A DNA stretch of 64,000 nucleotides from assembly GCF_000429485.1 (NCBI RefSeq), contig NZ_KE386908.1, positions 248,001-312,000 on the forward strand, in the 5' to 3' direction. The position numbers were made by a program, and so were the translations under genes. Under the pieces are notes generated by a model. That model ran no database searches. It saw only the letters and a program-made list of their open reading frames with translations, and was not told where the DNA came from. This DNA is from Aliagarivorans marinus DSM 23064. GTDB taxonomy: Bacteria; Pseudomonadota; Gammaproteobacteria; Enterobacterales; Celerinatantimonadaceae. Below, one piece after another: positions 18,159-26,795 of the stretch; position 1 is the first letter of the stretch; each line of letters starts with the position of its first letter.

Positions 18159-20828
18159 ATGAGTTTAGGGAAGCTACAACGCTTGTTCGCGCCACGCTCG
18201 GTGGCGGTTATTGGCGCTACCAGCCGGGCCAATAGCGCCGGACGCTTGGTGATGTCAGGCTTGATGAACGGTGGTTTTGCTGGACCGGTGATGCCAGTTA
18301 ACGCCAAAGAGAAGGCGGTGCTGGGCGTTTTGGCCTACTCACATATCTTGGAGCTGCCACTCACTCCCGATTTGGCGATTGTCTGTTCTGAGTCTGAGCA
18401 AGCCAAAGCGGAGTTGGCGCTACTCGGTCAGCTTGGCTGCAAAGTGGTGGTGCTGTGTAGCCGCCTCGATGAGCGCGATAAAGCCGAGGTACAGGAGCTG
18501 CTGCAGCGCTTCGACTTTCGCCTGTTAGGGCCCGATTCCATCGGGTTAATGATTCCGGCGATTGGCCTGCACGCCTCGCTCGCCCACTGTCCGGCCAAGC
18601 CCGGTAAGATTGCCTTTGTCTCGCAATCTGCAGCGGTGTGCACCACGGTGCTTGATTGGGCCAACTACAACCAGATTGGCTTTTCTTCGTTTATCTCGCT
18701 TGGCGAAGCGCTCGATATCACCTTTGGTGAGCTGCTGGATTATCTGGGGCGCGATGGCAAAACCCAGGCCATCATGCTGTATGTCGACTCGATTCAAGAC
18801 AAGCAACGCTTTATGTCGGCGGCGCGTGCGGCCTCGCGCAACAAGCCAATCTTGGTGATTAAGTCCGGGCGCAGCCAGCAAGGCGCGCAAGCCGCTGCGC
18901 TGCACAGCGGTGGTGAAGTGGGGCTGGATGCAGTATTCGATGCCGCCTTCCGCCGCGCCGGTATGCTGCGGGTCAAAGACTTACATGAGCTGTTTGCGGC
19001 GGTGGAAACGCTAGCCTACTCCAAGCCGGTGAAGGGCGAGCGACTGGCGATTATCAGCAACGGTGGAGGCCCCGGTGTGCTGGCCCTCGATACCTTGCTA
19101 GAAAATGGCGGCAAGTTGGCGGAGCTGTCTGCCGATACCCTGGCTAAGCTTGACGCTATCTTGCCCACCGGCTGGTCCGGGCAGAACCCGGTGGATATGC
19201 TGGGCGATGCCGATCCTAAACGCTATACCCAATGCCTGGATGTGTTGCTGGAAAGCGGCGACGCCGATGCGGTGCTGGTGATGCATGCCCCGGCCTTGTT
19301 CGCCTGTGGCGAAGACAGCGCCCAGGCAGTGATCGACAGCTTTACCCGCCACCGGGCGAGTGGGCGTTGTAACCTGCTGACCAACTGGATGGGGGAGCAC
19401 AGTGCCTATGCCGCGCGCGAGCGGCTGAGAAACGCCGGGATCCCCACCTATCGTACCCCCGAGGCGGCAGTGGGCGCGTTTATGCATATGGTGGAATTTC
19501 GCCGCAACCAAAAACTGCTGCAGCATACCCCGCAAACCGTCAGTGAGCTGATCCCAGCTGACGCCGCGCTACAACGCCAAGAGCTCCAGGGCTACCTCAA
19601 CAAGGGCCGGCAAGTGTTGGAGACCCATACCGCCAGTGCACTGCTGCAGGCCTATGGGATCAACACCATCGATACCTGGCTGGTGAAAAACAAGGCCGAA
19701 GCACTCAGTCAGGCCGAGCGAATTGGCTACCCGGTGGCGCTGAAGATCCAAAGCCCAGACATCTTACACAAAGCGGATGTGCACGGCGTCTCGCTCAACC
19801 TAAACAACGCCCAAGAGCTGGAGATTGCCGCCGATTCGATGCTGGAGCGGGTGCATCAGGCGTATCCAGAGGCGCAGGTCGATGGCATGCTGCTGCAGCG
19901 CATGGCCTTAAGTGCTGGTGCCCAGGAGCTAAGGATTGCGGTGATCTGCGATCCGGTGTTCGGGCCGGCGATCTTTCTCGGTGAAGGCGGCTCGGAATGG
20001 GATGAAGCGAAAGATGCCGCCGTGGCGTTGCCGCCTTTGAATATGGCGCTGTCCCGCTACCTGCTGATTAGCGCCATCAAGATGCAGAAGATCCGCGAAC
20101 GTAATCTGCCGCAGAGCATGGACATGCAGGCGGTCTGTGCGCTGCTTACCCGCATCTCTCACTTGGTGATCGATTGCGCCGAGATCTACCGCCTCGACCT
20201 GAATCCGGTGTTGGTGGCGGGCGACCAGGTGACAGTGCTTGATGCCAACATCCAGCTGCGCGCCAACGACCAGAGCACCCAACAGCGCCTTGCCATTCGC
20301 CCTTACCCCAAAGAGCTTGAGCAACGCTGTAACCTAAAATCTGGGCTCGAGGTGCTGCTGCGGCCTATTCTGCCAGAGGATGAACCACGCCACTTAGCCT
20401 TCGACTCCTCGCTTAGCGACGAAGACCGCTACAAACGCTATTTTGGCGCACGCGGCCAGATGACCCACGAGGAGATGGCCCTGCTCACCCAGATTGATTA
20501 CGCCCGGGAGATGGCTTTTATCGCTGAAGATCGTCAAGCACCGGATGACCGCGCCATTCTCGGAGTGGTGAGAGCAACCATCGACCCCGACAACATCGAA
20601 GCCGAATTCGCCATGGTGGTGCGCAGCGATATGCAGGGGCAGGGGCTCGGTTCGCGCCTGCTCAGCAAGCTTATCGATTACTACCGCGCCAAGGGTACCG
20701 AGCGAGTTAGCGGTATCACCATGATCCAAAATCGCGGGATGGCGGGGCTGGCCAAAAAGCTGGGGTTTAAGGTACGTATGGACTTGGAAGAAGGGGTGAT
20801 CGAGATGAACTTGCAACTGGTGGAGTAG
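18159..20828 (+). CDS. patZ: Protein lysine acetyltransferase PatZ-type (acyl-CoA synthetase-like + GNAT)
   Basis: An 889-residue protein colinear with E. coli PatZ/YfiQ (Pat in Salmonella), which acetylates lysines of acetyl-CoA synthetase and other proteins. Domains in order: CoA-binding Rossmann domain (about 1-130, PRSVAVIGATSRANSAGRLV), succinyl-CoA-ligase-like region (about 140-460), ATP-grasp (about 480-690, GYPVALKIQSPDILHKADV), and GNAT acetyltransferase (about 715-885) with acetyl-CoA loop MQGQGLGSRLL. The N-terminal NDP-forming synthetase part is thought to be a CoA sensor rather than active. The gene is monocistronic. Its end overlaps the convergent downstream gene by 62 bp. Confidence 0.92.
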   Translation: MSLGKLQRLFAPRSVAVIGATSRANSAGRLVMSGLMNGGFAGPVMPVNAKEKAVLGVLAYSHILELPLTPDLAIVCSESEQAKAELALLGQLGCKVVVLCSRLDERDKAEVQELLQRFDFRLLGPDSIGLMIPAIGLHASLAHCPAKPGKIAFVSQSAAVCTTVLDWANYNQIGFSSFISLGEALDITFGELLDYLGRDGKTQAIMLYVDSIQDKQRFMSAARAASRNKPILVIKSGRSQQGAQAAALHSGGEVGLDAVFDAAFRRAGMLRVKDLHELFAAVETLAYSKPVKGERLAIISNGGGPGVLALDTLLENGGKLAELSADTLAKLDAILPTGWSGQNPVDMLGDADPKRYTQCLDVLLESGDADAVLVMHAPALFACGEDSAQAVIDSFTRHRASGRCNLLTNWMGEHSAYAARERLRNAGIPTYRTPEAAVGAFMHMVEFRRNQKLLQHTPQTVSELIPADAALQRQELQGYLNKGRQVLETHTASALLQAYGINTIDTWLVKNKAEALSQAERIGYPVALKIQSPDILHKADVHGVSLNLNNAQELEIAADSMLERVHQAYPEAQVDGMLLQRMALSAGAQELRIAVICDPVFGPAIFLGEGGSEWDEAKDAAVALPPLNMALSRYLLISAIKMQKIRERNLPQSMDMQAVCALLTRISHLVIDCAEIYRLDLNPVLVAGDQVTVLDANIQLRANDQSTQQRLAIRPYPKELEQRCNLKSGLEVLLRPILPEDEPRHLAFDSSLSDEDRYKRYFGARGQMTHEEMALLTQIDYAREMAFIAEDRQAPDDRAILGVVRATIDPDNIEAEFAMVVRSDMQGQGLGSRLLSKLIDYYRAKGTERVSGITMIQNRGMAGLAKKLGFKVRMDLEEGVIEMNLQLVE

Positions 20829-21522
20829 CGGCTACTCGCGCCAGCTGTTTACTCAAGGCTGCGGCGAACTTGGGCACTAACTCTTGGTGACGCTCATGCA
20901 GCAACATGTAGGAAGAACGGATACTCAGAGGCCGCTTCAGGCAGGTTTTAAGGTGCTCGCGCTGTAACGAGAACACCCGCTCAACCACTTCCAAGGGGGC
21001 TGGAAAGTAGTCTGCCCGGCCGCGTCGTAACATATCGAATATTTTGGTCGGCTCAATGACCTGCTCATGACCGACTCGAGACAGCGCATACATCTGCTCG
21101 AAATACTGCCAACCGATAATGCCCACCGGCTTGCGATAAGGGAGCTGATCCGGTTTAGGACAGTGGTTGTTCTTATTAGTCCAATACCAGACCTCGGACT
21201 GAAACAGTGGCTGATCAACTAACAGTAAGTTGGCTGAAGGACTTTTGCCGGGCGTGCGCACGCGCAGTGCCTCGCCATCGAGGTCTCCGGCATTGGCTTG
21301 GCGGGAGGCCCGCGCCGCGGGCAGATCGACAAACTCGATCTGGTAGCCAAGTTCCAGCCCGGCGTTAGAAATCGCTTGATGCGCGTGCGGGTAGAGCGCC
21401 CGTAGCTGCTTGATGCTGGCCAGTCGCAAGACCGGCAGCTCGGCACTCAAGCTCGCTTGCGAGGTGATCAGCAAAGTAATAATAAACAGGCGCTTACAGT
21501 AAGCGAACCACGACAACAACAA
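20767..21522 (-). CDS. Periplasmic solute-binding-like protein (type II fold)
   Basis: A 251-residue exported protein with a signal peptide (LFIITLLITSQASLSA, cleavage near residue 27). The body resembles stand-alone family-3 binding proteins found in Alteromonadales: PVLRLASIKQLRALYPH, VDLPAARASRQANAGDLDGE and PVGIIGWQYFEQM, the last often seen in such orphan proteins. No transporter genes are adjacent, so a ligand-sensing or unknown periplasmic role is possible. No ATG fits. TTG at 21522 behind AAGGGGA is the likely start. The last 20 or so codons (Pro/Ser-rich) are read antisense to the 3' end of patZ and may be a non-functional tail. Confidence 0.65.
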   Translation of the reverse strand: MLLSWFAYCKRLFIITLLITSQASLSAELPVLRLASIKQLRALYPHAHQAISNAGLELGYQIEFVDLPAARASRQANAGDLDGEALRVRTPGKSPSANLLLVDQPLFQSEVWYWTNKNNHCPKPDQLPYRKPVGIIGWQYFEQMYALSRVGHEQVIEPTKIFDMLRRGRADYFPAPLEVVERVFSLQREHLKTCLKRPLSIRSSYMLLHERHQELVPKFAAALSKQLARVAATPPVASSSRSPLLPSPYVP

Positions 21523-21791
21523 CGTCCCCTTGTGATCTCTGTGGTTTATCGACTTTAGTCCAATAGCTGAGGCTTAAGCTTAGCCACTAAGCTAAGCCAA
21601 ACACGATGATGCAGCCCGGCCATACCGATGTATTGCTATCGTTATTTACAGAGTGATAGCGGATCACCACTGTAGAGAGCTGATTTCTAATAAGCAACCA
21701 CTCAATAATGTCGGTGTGATGCCGCGAAACCGCTAGTCAGCCCGCGTGTAGTGGGTGTAACCAGCAAGAACTAACCCTGAGAGATGTGCAG
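21523..21791. other. Divergent intergenic region, 269 bp
   Basis: Control region shared by the binding-like protein (minus) and the FAD/Fe-S dehydrogenase (plus). Several small inverted repeats are visible, for example GCTATC / GATAGC around 21641-21667 and AGTGAT / ATCAC close to it. No promoter or named operator can be assigned. Confidence 0.4.
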
Positions 21792-24653
21792 ATGGACATG
21801 CCCAGTGAACACGACCTAGCTGATACCCCCACCAACCGTGACGACGCCTACCAGCAGCTTGAGCAGATGCTGCTGCAGAGCTTTGAACCGGAGCAGGTGC
21901 TGAGCGGCGAAACCGAAACCTTGGCCTTTGGCACCGACGCCAGTTTTTACCGGTTGATCCCCAAGCTGGTGGTCAAGTTGCGCTCCTTGGCCCAGCTAAA
22001 ATGGGTGATGGCTTGCTGCCGTGACCTGTCGTTGCCCTTTACCTTTCGCGCGGCGGGCACCAGTTTGTCGGGTCAGGCGATCAGCGATTCGGTATTGCTG
22101 TTGCTAAGCGATGATTGGACTGGTCATCAGATCCTTGAAGAGGGGCAAGCCATCCGCCTCCAGCCTGGTGTGATTGGCGCTGATGCTAACCGCTATTTGG
22201 CGCCCTATCAAAAGAAAATCGGCCCGGATCCGGCCTCGATTGCCGCCTGTAAGATTGGCGGGATTGTTGCTAATAATGCCTCGGGGATGTGCTGTGGCAC
22301 TGCCCAAAACAGCTACAACACGCTGAAAAGCATGCACCTGGTGCTGGCTGATGGTAGCGAGTTGGACACCGCCGACCCGCTTAGCGTGCAGCGTTTTCGC
22401 TTTTCTCACGCGCGCTTTCTGCATAGGCTCAAGCAATTGGCTGAGCAGACTGTGGCTAACAGCGAGCTAAAGTCGCTGATTCAGCATAAGTACCGCCTGA
22501 AGAACACCACCGGCTACAGCCTGAATGCACTGATTGATTATCAAGACCCCATCGATATCCTGACTCACCTGATGGTGGGCTCGGAGGGTACCCTCGGCTT
22601 TATTGCCAGCGTGACCTACCAAACCGTCGATGAGCATCCCCACAAGGCCTCGTGTTTGTTGGTCTTCGACAATAACCAACAAGCCTGTGAGGCGGTGAAA
22701 ACCTTGGCCGCTAAGCCGGTATCGGCGGTGGAGTTGATGGATGGACGGGCGCTGGCCTCGGTAGCCGATCAGCCCGGTATGCCAGATTTTATCCAACATT
22801 TGGACAAACAGGCCTGTGCTCTATTGGTGGAAGCGCGCAGCAGCAGCGCCAGCGGCCTGACCCAGCGTTGCAATGCGTTAATCAAGAGCTTGGAGCCGCA
22901 TCCGCGCCGCAACGAGGTGGCGTTTACCCCGCTGGAGCAGGAATACAGCCGCCTATGGGCAATCCGTAAAGGCTTGTTCCCGGCGGTGGGGGCGGTGCGC
23001 GCCACTGGTACCACGGTGGTGATTGAGGATGTGGCCTTCCCGATTGAGCATCTGGCTGAAGGGGTCGAGGCGCTGCAACAGCTGTTCGTTGAACATGGCT
23101 ACCAAGAGGCGCTGATCTTTGGTCATGCACTGGCGGGCAACCTGCACTTCGTGTTCACCCAGAGCTTTGATACGCCGGAAGAGGTGGCGCGTTACGACGG
23201 CTTTATGCAGGCGGTCAGTCAGCTGGTAGCGGTGGATTACAAGGGCTCCCTAAAAGCGGAGCATGGCACCGGGCGCAACATGGCTCCTTTTGTGGAGTTG
23301 GAGTGGGGCGAGCAGGGCGTGGCCTTGATGCAGCAGATCAAGCAGCTGTTTGACCCGCAGGGCCTGCTCAACCCAGGGGTGATCCTCAACCCTGACTCGC
23401 AGGCGCACATTCGAAACTTAAAGCTGATGCCCGCCGCCGACAGCTTGGTGGACAAGTGTATCGAGTGCGGCTTCTGTGAGGCGGTCTGCCCCTCGCGCAA
23501 GCTTAGCCTGACTCCTCGCCAGCGGATTGTTATCTACCGTGAGATAGCTGCCCTGCGGCGCAGTCAGGATCAGCCGGAGCGCTTGGCGCGAATGGAAAAA
23601 GACTTCAAGTATCAGGGCATCGATACCTGCGCGGCGGTAGGCCTGTGTGCCGATCGCTGCCCGGTGGGGATCAACACTGGCGATCTGGTGCGCAAGCTTC
23701 GGGCCGAGGCGCAGCAAGGGGGGCGCGGCGAGACTATCGCGCGCTGGAGCGCCAAGCACTTTGCTGGTCTTGCCAGTGGTGGCCGGGTCGGTCTGCAGTT
23801 GATGGATTTCACCCAGCAGCTACTGGGCGAAAAGGTGATGGGCAAGCTCACCCATGGAGCCGGCAAGCTGACCAAGCAGCCGGCGCTGCAACAGTGGAGT
23901 CCGGCCTTCCCTAAAGCGGCGGCCAGCTTCAAGCCCAAGCGGGTATTCCACCCCGACAAGGTGGTGTACTTTCCTTCCTGCGCGTCACGCACCATGGGGC
24001 CGCCGGCTGATGCGCTTGATCAGCGCTCACTGCAAGAGGCCACCTGCTCGGTGCTGGAAAAGGCTGGCTTTGAGGTGATTGTTCCCGAGGGGATTGGCGG
24101 TAGCTGCTGCGGCTTGCCCTATCATAGCAAAGGCTTTGCCGAGCAAAGTGAGGCGAAATCCAAGCAGCTGGAAGCGCAGTTATGGCAGGCCAGTGAGCAA
24201 GGCCGCTGGCCAGTGTTGATGGACACCAGCCCCTGTGCCAAACGCAGCCAAGAGCAGTTCACTCAAGATATGGCTATCTACGAGCCGGTGGGCTTTATCT
24301 ACCAGCACGCCTTGCCGCGGCTGGAAATCTTGCCGTTGCAGCAGCCCATCATGTTGCATCTGACCTGTAGCTCGCGGCGGATGGGGGTTGAACAGGCCTT
24401 TATGGGCTTGGCCAAGGCCTGTGCGCCCGAGGCGGTACTGCCAGAGCAGATCTATTGCTGCGGCTGGGCGGGCGACAAAGGCTTCAGCCATCCCGAACTT
24501 AATGCCAGTGCACTGGAGCGCTTACGTGAGCAAGTGCCGGAAGGTTGCTCGCGGGGCTACAGCAATAGCCGCACCTGTGAGATCGGCTTAATGAAACACA
24601 GCGGTATTCCCTATCAATCGATTGTCTACCTGGTCGACGAGGTCAGTCTATGA
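21792..24653 (+). CDS. FAD/Fe-S D-lactate dehydrogenase-like oxidoreductase (Dld-II / YdiJ family)
   Basis: A 953-residue fusion of a GlcD/Dld-type FAD domain and a GlpC/LldE-type Fe-S domain. Order: FAD-binding (about 40-255, FRAAGTSLSGQAISDSVLLL and GGIVANNASGMCCG), FAD-oxidase C-terminal domain (about 265-530, KAEHGTGRNM), two ferredoxin motifs (CIECGFCEAVCP from residue 556 and CAAVGLCADRCP), and two CCG domains (SCCGLPYHSKG and CCGWAGDKGF). The class oxidises D-2-hydroxy acids. Shewanella Dld-II oxidises D-lactate, while E. coli YdiJ is linked to D-2-hydroxyglutarate, so the substrate is not certain. ATG 21792 suits the GAGAG site better than GTG 21786. The stop overlaps the next ATG by four bases. 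Confidence 0.85.
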   Translation: MDMPSEHDLADTPTNRDDAYQQLEQMLLQSFEPEQVLSGETETLAFGTDASFYRLIPKLVVKLRSLAQLKWVMACCRDLSLPFTFRAAGTSLSGQAISDSVLLLLSDDWTGHQILEEGQAIRLQPGVIGADANRYLAPYQKKIGPDPASIAACKIGGIVANNASGMCCGTAQNSYNTLKSMHLVLADGSELDTADPLSVQRFRFSHARFLHRLKQLAEQTVANSELKSLIQHKYRLKNTTGYSLNALIDYQDPIDILTHLMVGSEGTLGFIASVTYQTVDEHPHKASCLLVFDNNQQACEAVKTLAAKPVSAVELMDGRALASVADQPGMPDFIQHLDKQACALLVEARSSSASGLTQRCNALIKSLEPHPRRNEVAFTPLEQEYSRLWAIRKGLFPAVGAVRATGTTVVIEDVAFPIEHLAEGVEALQQLFVEHGYQEALIFGHALAGNLHFVFTQSFDTPEEVARYDGFMQAVSQLVAVDYKGSLKAEHGTGRNMAPFVELEWGEQGVALMQQIKQLFDPQGLLNPGVILNPDSQAHIRNLKLMPAADSLVDKCIECGFCEAVCPSRKLSLTPRQRIVIYREIAALRRSQDQPERLARMEKDFKYQGIDTCAAVGLCADRCPVGINTGDLVRKLRAEAQQGGRGETIARWSAKHFAGLASGGRVGLQLMDFTQQLLGEKVMGKLTHGAGKLTKQPALQQWSPAFPKAAASFKPKRVFHPDKVVYFPSCASRTMGPPADALDQRSLQEATCSVLEKAGFEVIVPEGIGGSCCGLPYHSKGFAEQSEAKSKQLEAQLWQASEQGRWPVLMDTSPCAKRSQEQFTQDMAIYEPVGFIYQHALPRLEILPLQQPIMLHLTCSSRRMGVEQAFMGLAKACAPEAVLPEQIYCCGWAGDKGFSHPELNASALERLREQVPEGCSRGYSNSRTCEIGLMKHSGIPYQSIVYLVDEVSL

Positions 24654-24823
24654 ACCCACAGGCACTACTTAAGCCTATTAAGTCACAGCAAAAGGCAGAA
24701 CAAGCACTTAGCTCATCGCGCAATAGCAAGTGGCTGGCGAAACGTCGACGGCGGCGCGAGCCAGCCAGAGAATCGGGAGAGCTCACCTTGGACGTGAACC
24801 TCCCCCAAATTCAGGCTAATTAA
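24650..24823 (+). CDS. Unknown 57-residue basic protein, coupled to the FAD/Fe-S gene
   Basis: The ATG at 24650 overlaps the stop of the preceding gene in ATGA and opens a frame of 57 codons ending at TAA 24821-24823. The product begins MNPQALLKPIKSQQKAEQ, has a strongly basic centre with five consecutive Arg (KRRRRR, residues 31-36) and an acidic/neutral C-terminus ending LPQIQAN. There is no hydrophobic segment and no recognised family. The 4-bp overlap is the usual sign of translational coupling, and the frame is free of rare features. It could instead be a chance frame. A palindrome and the regulator gene follow. Confidence 0.5.
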   Translation: MNPQALLKPIKSQQKAEQALSSSRNSKWLAKRRRRREPARESGELTLDVNLPQIQAN

Positions 24824-24839
24824 TAAAGTACTAACTTTA
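24824..24839. promoter_or_regulatory. Palindrome upstream of the Cys-rich regulator
   Basis: TAAAGT-ACTA-ACTTTA is a perfect palindrome apart from its 4-bp centre, 24 bp before the start of the next gene. A plausible autoregulatory operator of that helix-turn-helix protein. Confidence 0.4.
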
Positions 24840-24862
24840 CATAATCCTCATCGCCCTCAATA

Positions 24863-25486
24863 ATGACGGAGATGAAAAGTAGCGAACAAATCTTATTTAC
24901 CATTAAGCGCCACGGTCAGCAGAGCGTAAAAATGCTGGCCAATCAGCTGAGCATGACCACCATGGGGGTGCGCCAGCACCTGCACCAGCTAGAGCAGCAA
25001 GGCTTAGTGGAATTCCATGAGCAAAAGGTGAAAGTGGGTCGACCGACCCGCTTTTGGCGTTTGACCGCCAGCGGCCATGCGCGCTTTCCCGACTCGCACA
25101 GCGACCTTAGCGTGCAGCTACTCAGCGCCGTTGAGCAGGTGTTTGGTGATGAAGGGCTGGATCAGCTGGTTGCACAACGCGAACAGCAAAGCCTGAGCAA
25201 CTATCAGCGGCTGCTAAGCCCGATTGAGGATGTCGAAGCCAAGCTGGATGCCTTTACCCGCCGCCGCAGTGAGGAGGGCTACTTGGCCAGCTGGGCTGCC
25301 CATGACCAAGGCTACCTGTTTATCGAAGACCACTGCCCGATCTGCGCCGCCGCCAGCGCCTGCCAAAAGCTGTGTCGCTCCGAGCTGGCGATGTTGGGCT
25401 ACCTGTTCGAGGGCTATCAAGTGTCACGCCAAGAACATATTGTGCAGGGAGCGCGGCGCTGTGCCTACTATCTGGTTAAGTCCTAG
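24863..25486 (+). CDS. Helix-turn-helix transcriptional regulator with Cys cluster (SufR/COG2345-like)
   Basis: A 207-residue regulator with an N-terminal winged helix (about residues 8-70: ILFTIKRHGQQSVKMLANQL, then MTTMGVRQHLHQLEQQGLV, and a wing VGRPTRFWRLT). The C-terminal domain holds four Cys at 158, 161, 167 and 171 (CPIC-x5-C-x3-C). This arrangement is found in predicted regulators of the SufR type, which bind an Fe-S cluster. It sits directly after an Fe-S enzyme, so sensing cluster status or the enzyme's pathway is reasonable but inferred. Starts at 24863 or 24872 are both possible; neither has an ideal ribosome-binding site. Confidence 0.75.
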   Translation: MTEMKSSEQILFTIKRHGQQSVKMLANQLSMTTMGVRQHLHQLEQQGLVEFHEQKVKVGRPTRFWRLTASGHARFPDSHSDLSVQLLSAVEQVFGDEGLDQLVAQREQQSLSNYQRLLSPIEDVEAKLDAFTRRRSEEGYLASWAAHDQGYLFIEDHCPICAAASACQKLCRSELAMLGYLFEGYQVSRQEHIVQGARRCAYYLVKS

Positions 25487-25523
25487 CTGGCACTTATCAA
25501 AGAGTTTTGGAGGAGCGTGTGCA

Positions 25524-25952
25524 GTGCTAGCTGCTTGCCTGCTGTTCCCCGTTGCTAATGCCCAAGCCAGCGACTGCCAACTCAATCCGATTCCCGCGAA
25601 TCAGCAATACTATGGCTGCGCGTGTAGCTTCTACCTGCCCACCGTGGCTGGCAACCCAACCCGCATTCTGCTGCAGACCCAGCTCGATGGCTCCGATCCC
25701 ATCCTAAACCGCGATGGACGCGCACAACCTATATGGGGCAGCCGCAGCACAGAGCTACTCAGTGAAGCTGGCCAGCAGCAGTTGCACCGTTGGCGCTGGC
25801 ATAATCAAGCCATCAACTTAAAGGTGGTGGCTGCCCCGCGCTGTGAGTGGGGTAAGGCCGGCTGTGAGGTGGTGCACTATGTGGCCCAGCTGGCAATTGC
25901 CGGTAACTACCAGCAATGTGAGTGGCTATTGCAAGGGGATTGTGGCTGCTAG
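25524..25952 (+). CDS. Small exported Cys-rich protein of unknown function
   Basis: The only plausible start in this frame is GTG 25524, ten bases after a GGAGG site, giving 142 residues. The N-terminus LAACLLFPVANAQAS looks like a signal peptide without the usual basic residues. The mature part has about eight Cys, including GCACSFYLP, CEWGKAGCE and the C-terminal CEWLLQGDCGC, so disulfides in the periplasm are likely. The frame is open further upstream but there it runs through the regulator gene in another phase. No family is recognised. It follows the regulator by 37 bp and may share its transcript. Confidence 0.6.
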   Translation: MLAACLLFPVANAQASDCQLNPIPANQQYYGCACSFYLPTVAGNPTRILLQTQLDGSDPILNRDGRAQPIWGSRSTELLSEAGQQQLHRWRWHNQAINLKVVAAPRCEWGKAGCEVVHYVAQLAIAGNYQQCEWLLQGDCGC

Positions 25953-25985
25953 CATTAAAGCCAAGGAGTGAAGGGGGAGAGAGCA

Positions 25986-26525
25986 ATGCATTACATGGAC
26001 GTACTGAATTTTTGGTTCTCAGAATGCCGACCCGCCCAATGGTTTGAAAAAGACCTAGCTTTTGACCGAGAGGTGGAGCGGCGCTTCGCAGCATTTCACC
26101 GGGCTGCGGCCGCCGGAGAGCTCGCCCATTGGCGGCTGCGACCACAGGGCTCACTGGCTGAGGTGATTGTGCTGGACCAGTTCTCTCGCAATATCTTCCG
26201 CGATAGCCCGCAAGCCTTTGCCTATGATTCCGTGGCGTTGGTGCTAGCCCAGCAGGCCATCGCCAACTATCAGGACAAGGTACTTGCGCCCATCCAGCGG
26301 GCTTTTTTGTATATGCCATTTATGCACTCGGAGAGCCGAGTCATCCAGCAGCAAAGCGTAGCCTTGTTCTCCCAGCCGGGACTGGAGCAGAATTATGACT
26401 TCGCGCTGCAGCATGCGCGGATTATCGAACGCTTTGGTCGCTACCCGCACCGTAATACCCTCCTTGGGCGCACTAGTAGCTCGGAAGAACGCGAATTTCT
26501 TAACACGCCAGGCTCGTCGTTTTAG
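25986..26525 (+). CDS. DUF924 family protein
   Basis: A 179-residue soluble helical protein of the DUF924 family, whose biochemical role is unknown. Recognisable segments are VLNFWFSECRPAQWFEKD at the N-terminus, LAEVIVLDQFSRNIFRDSP, RAFLYMPFMHSE and the C-terminal RFGRYPHRNTLLGR. ATG 25986 has a GGGGGAGAG site. The earlier GTG at 25968 would add six residues. It lies 33 bp after the Cys-rich protein gene and the two may be co-transcribed. Confidence 0.85.
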   Translation: MHYMDVLNFWFSECRPAQWFEKDLAFDREVERRFAAFHRAAAAGELAHWRLRPQGSLAEVIVLDQFSRNIFRDSPQAFAYDSVALVLAQQAIANYQDKVLAPIQRAFLYMPFMHSESRVIQQQSVALFSQPGLEQNYDFALQHARIIERFGRYPHRNTLLGRTSSSEEREFLNTPGSSF

Positions 26526-26705
26526 TGGTATACCTGATGAAGCTCTGAATCCTGCATCTTGAGGTTATTCGGGTATCAGCCCGCACGGCGACTGACATGT
26601 CGCCATCGTAGATGATAGGTTTTTTATGGTTTTTAGTTGTAAATAAAACCTAAAGCACCTGTCTAAAGTTTCGCCTATTCTCTCTTTCCTAAAATATTTC
26701 ACTAA

Positions 26706-26739
26706 CTGTCATGTGGCTGTCACATTGACTTGTTTTAAT
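26706..26739 (+). promoter_or_regulatory. Pho box and PhoB-type promoter of pstS
   Basis: CTGTCAT-GTGG-CTGTCAC (26706-26723) is two 7-bp PhoB half sites separated by 4 bp. A -10-like TTTAAT (26734-26739) begins 10 bp after the second repeat. This is the architecture of PhoB-activated promoters, where the box replaces the -35 region. It predicts induction of pst under phosphate limitation. Confidence 0.85.
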
Positions 26740-26795
26740 CTGCGTCGAGTCACAGGAGACGTGACCCCCAATAAACAACTTTAGAGAGTAGTATC

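Noticed and set aside
25224-25523. Upstream part of the open frame leading into the exported Cys-rich protein
   Set aside because: Overlaps the regulator gene in another phase; the signal-like segment begins only near 25524.
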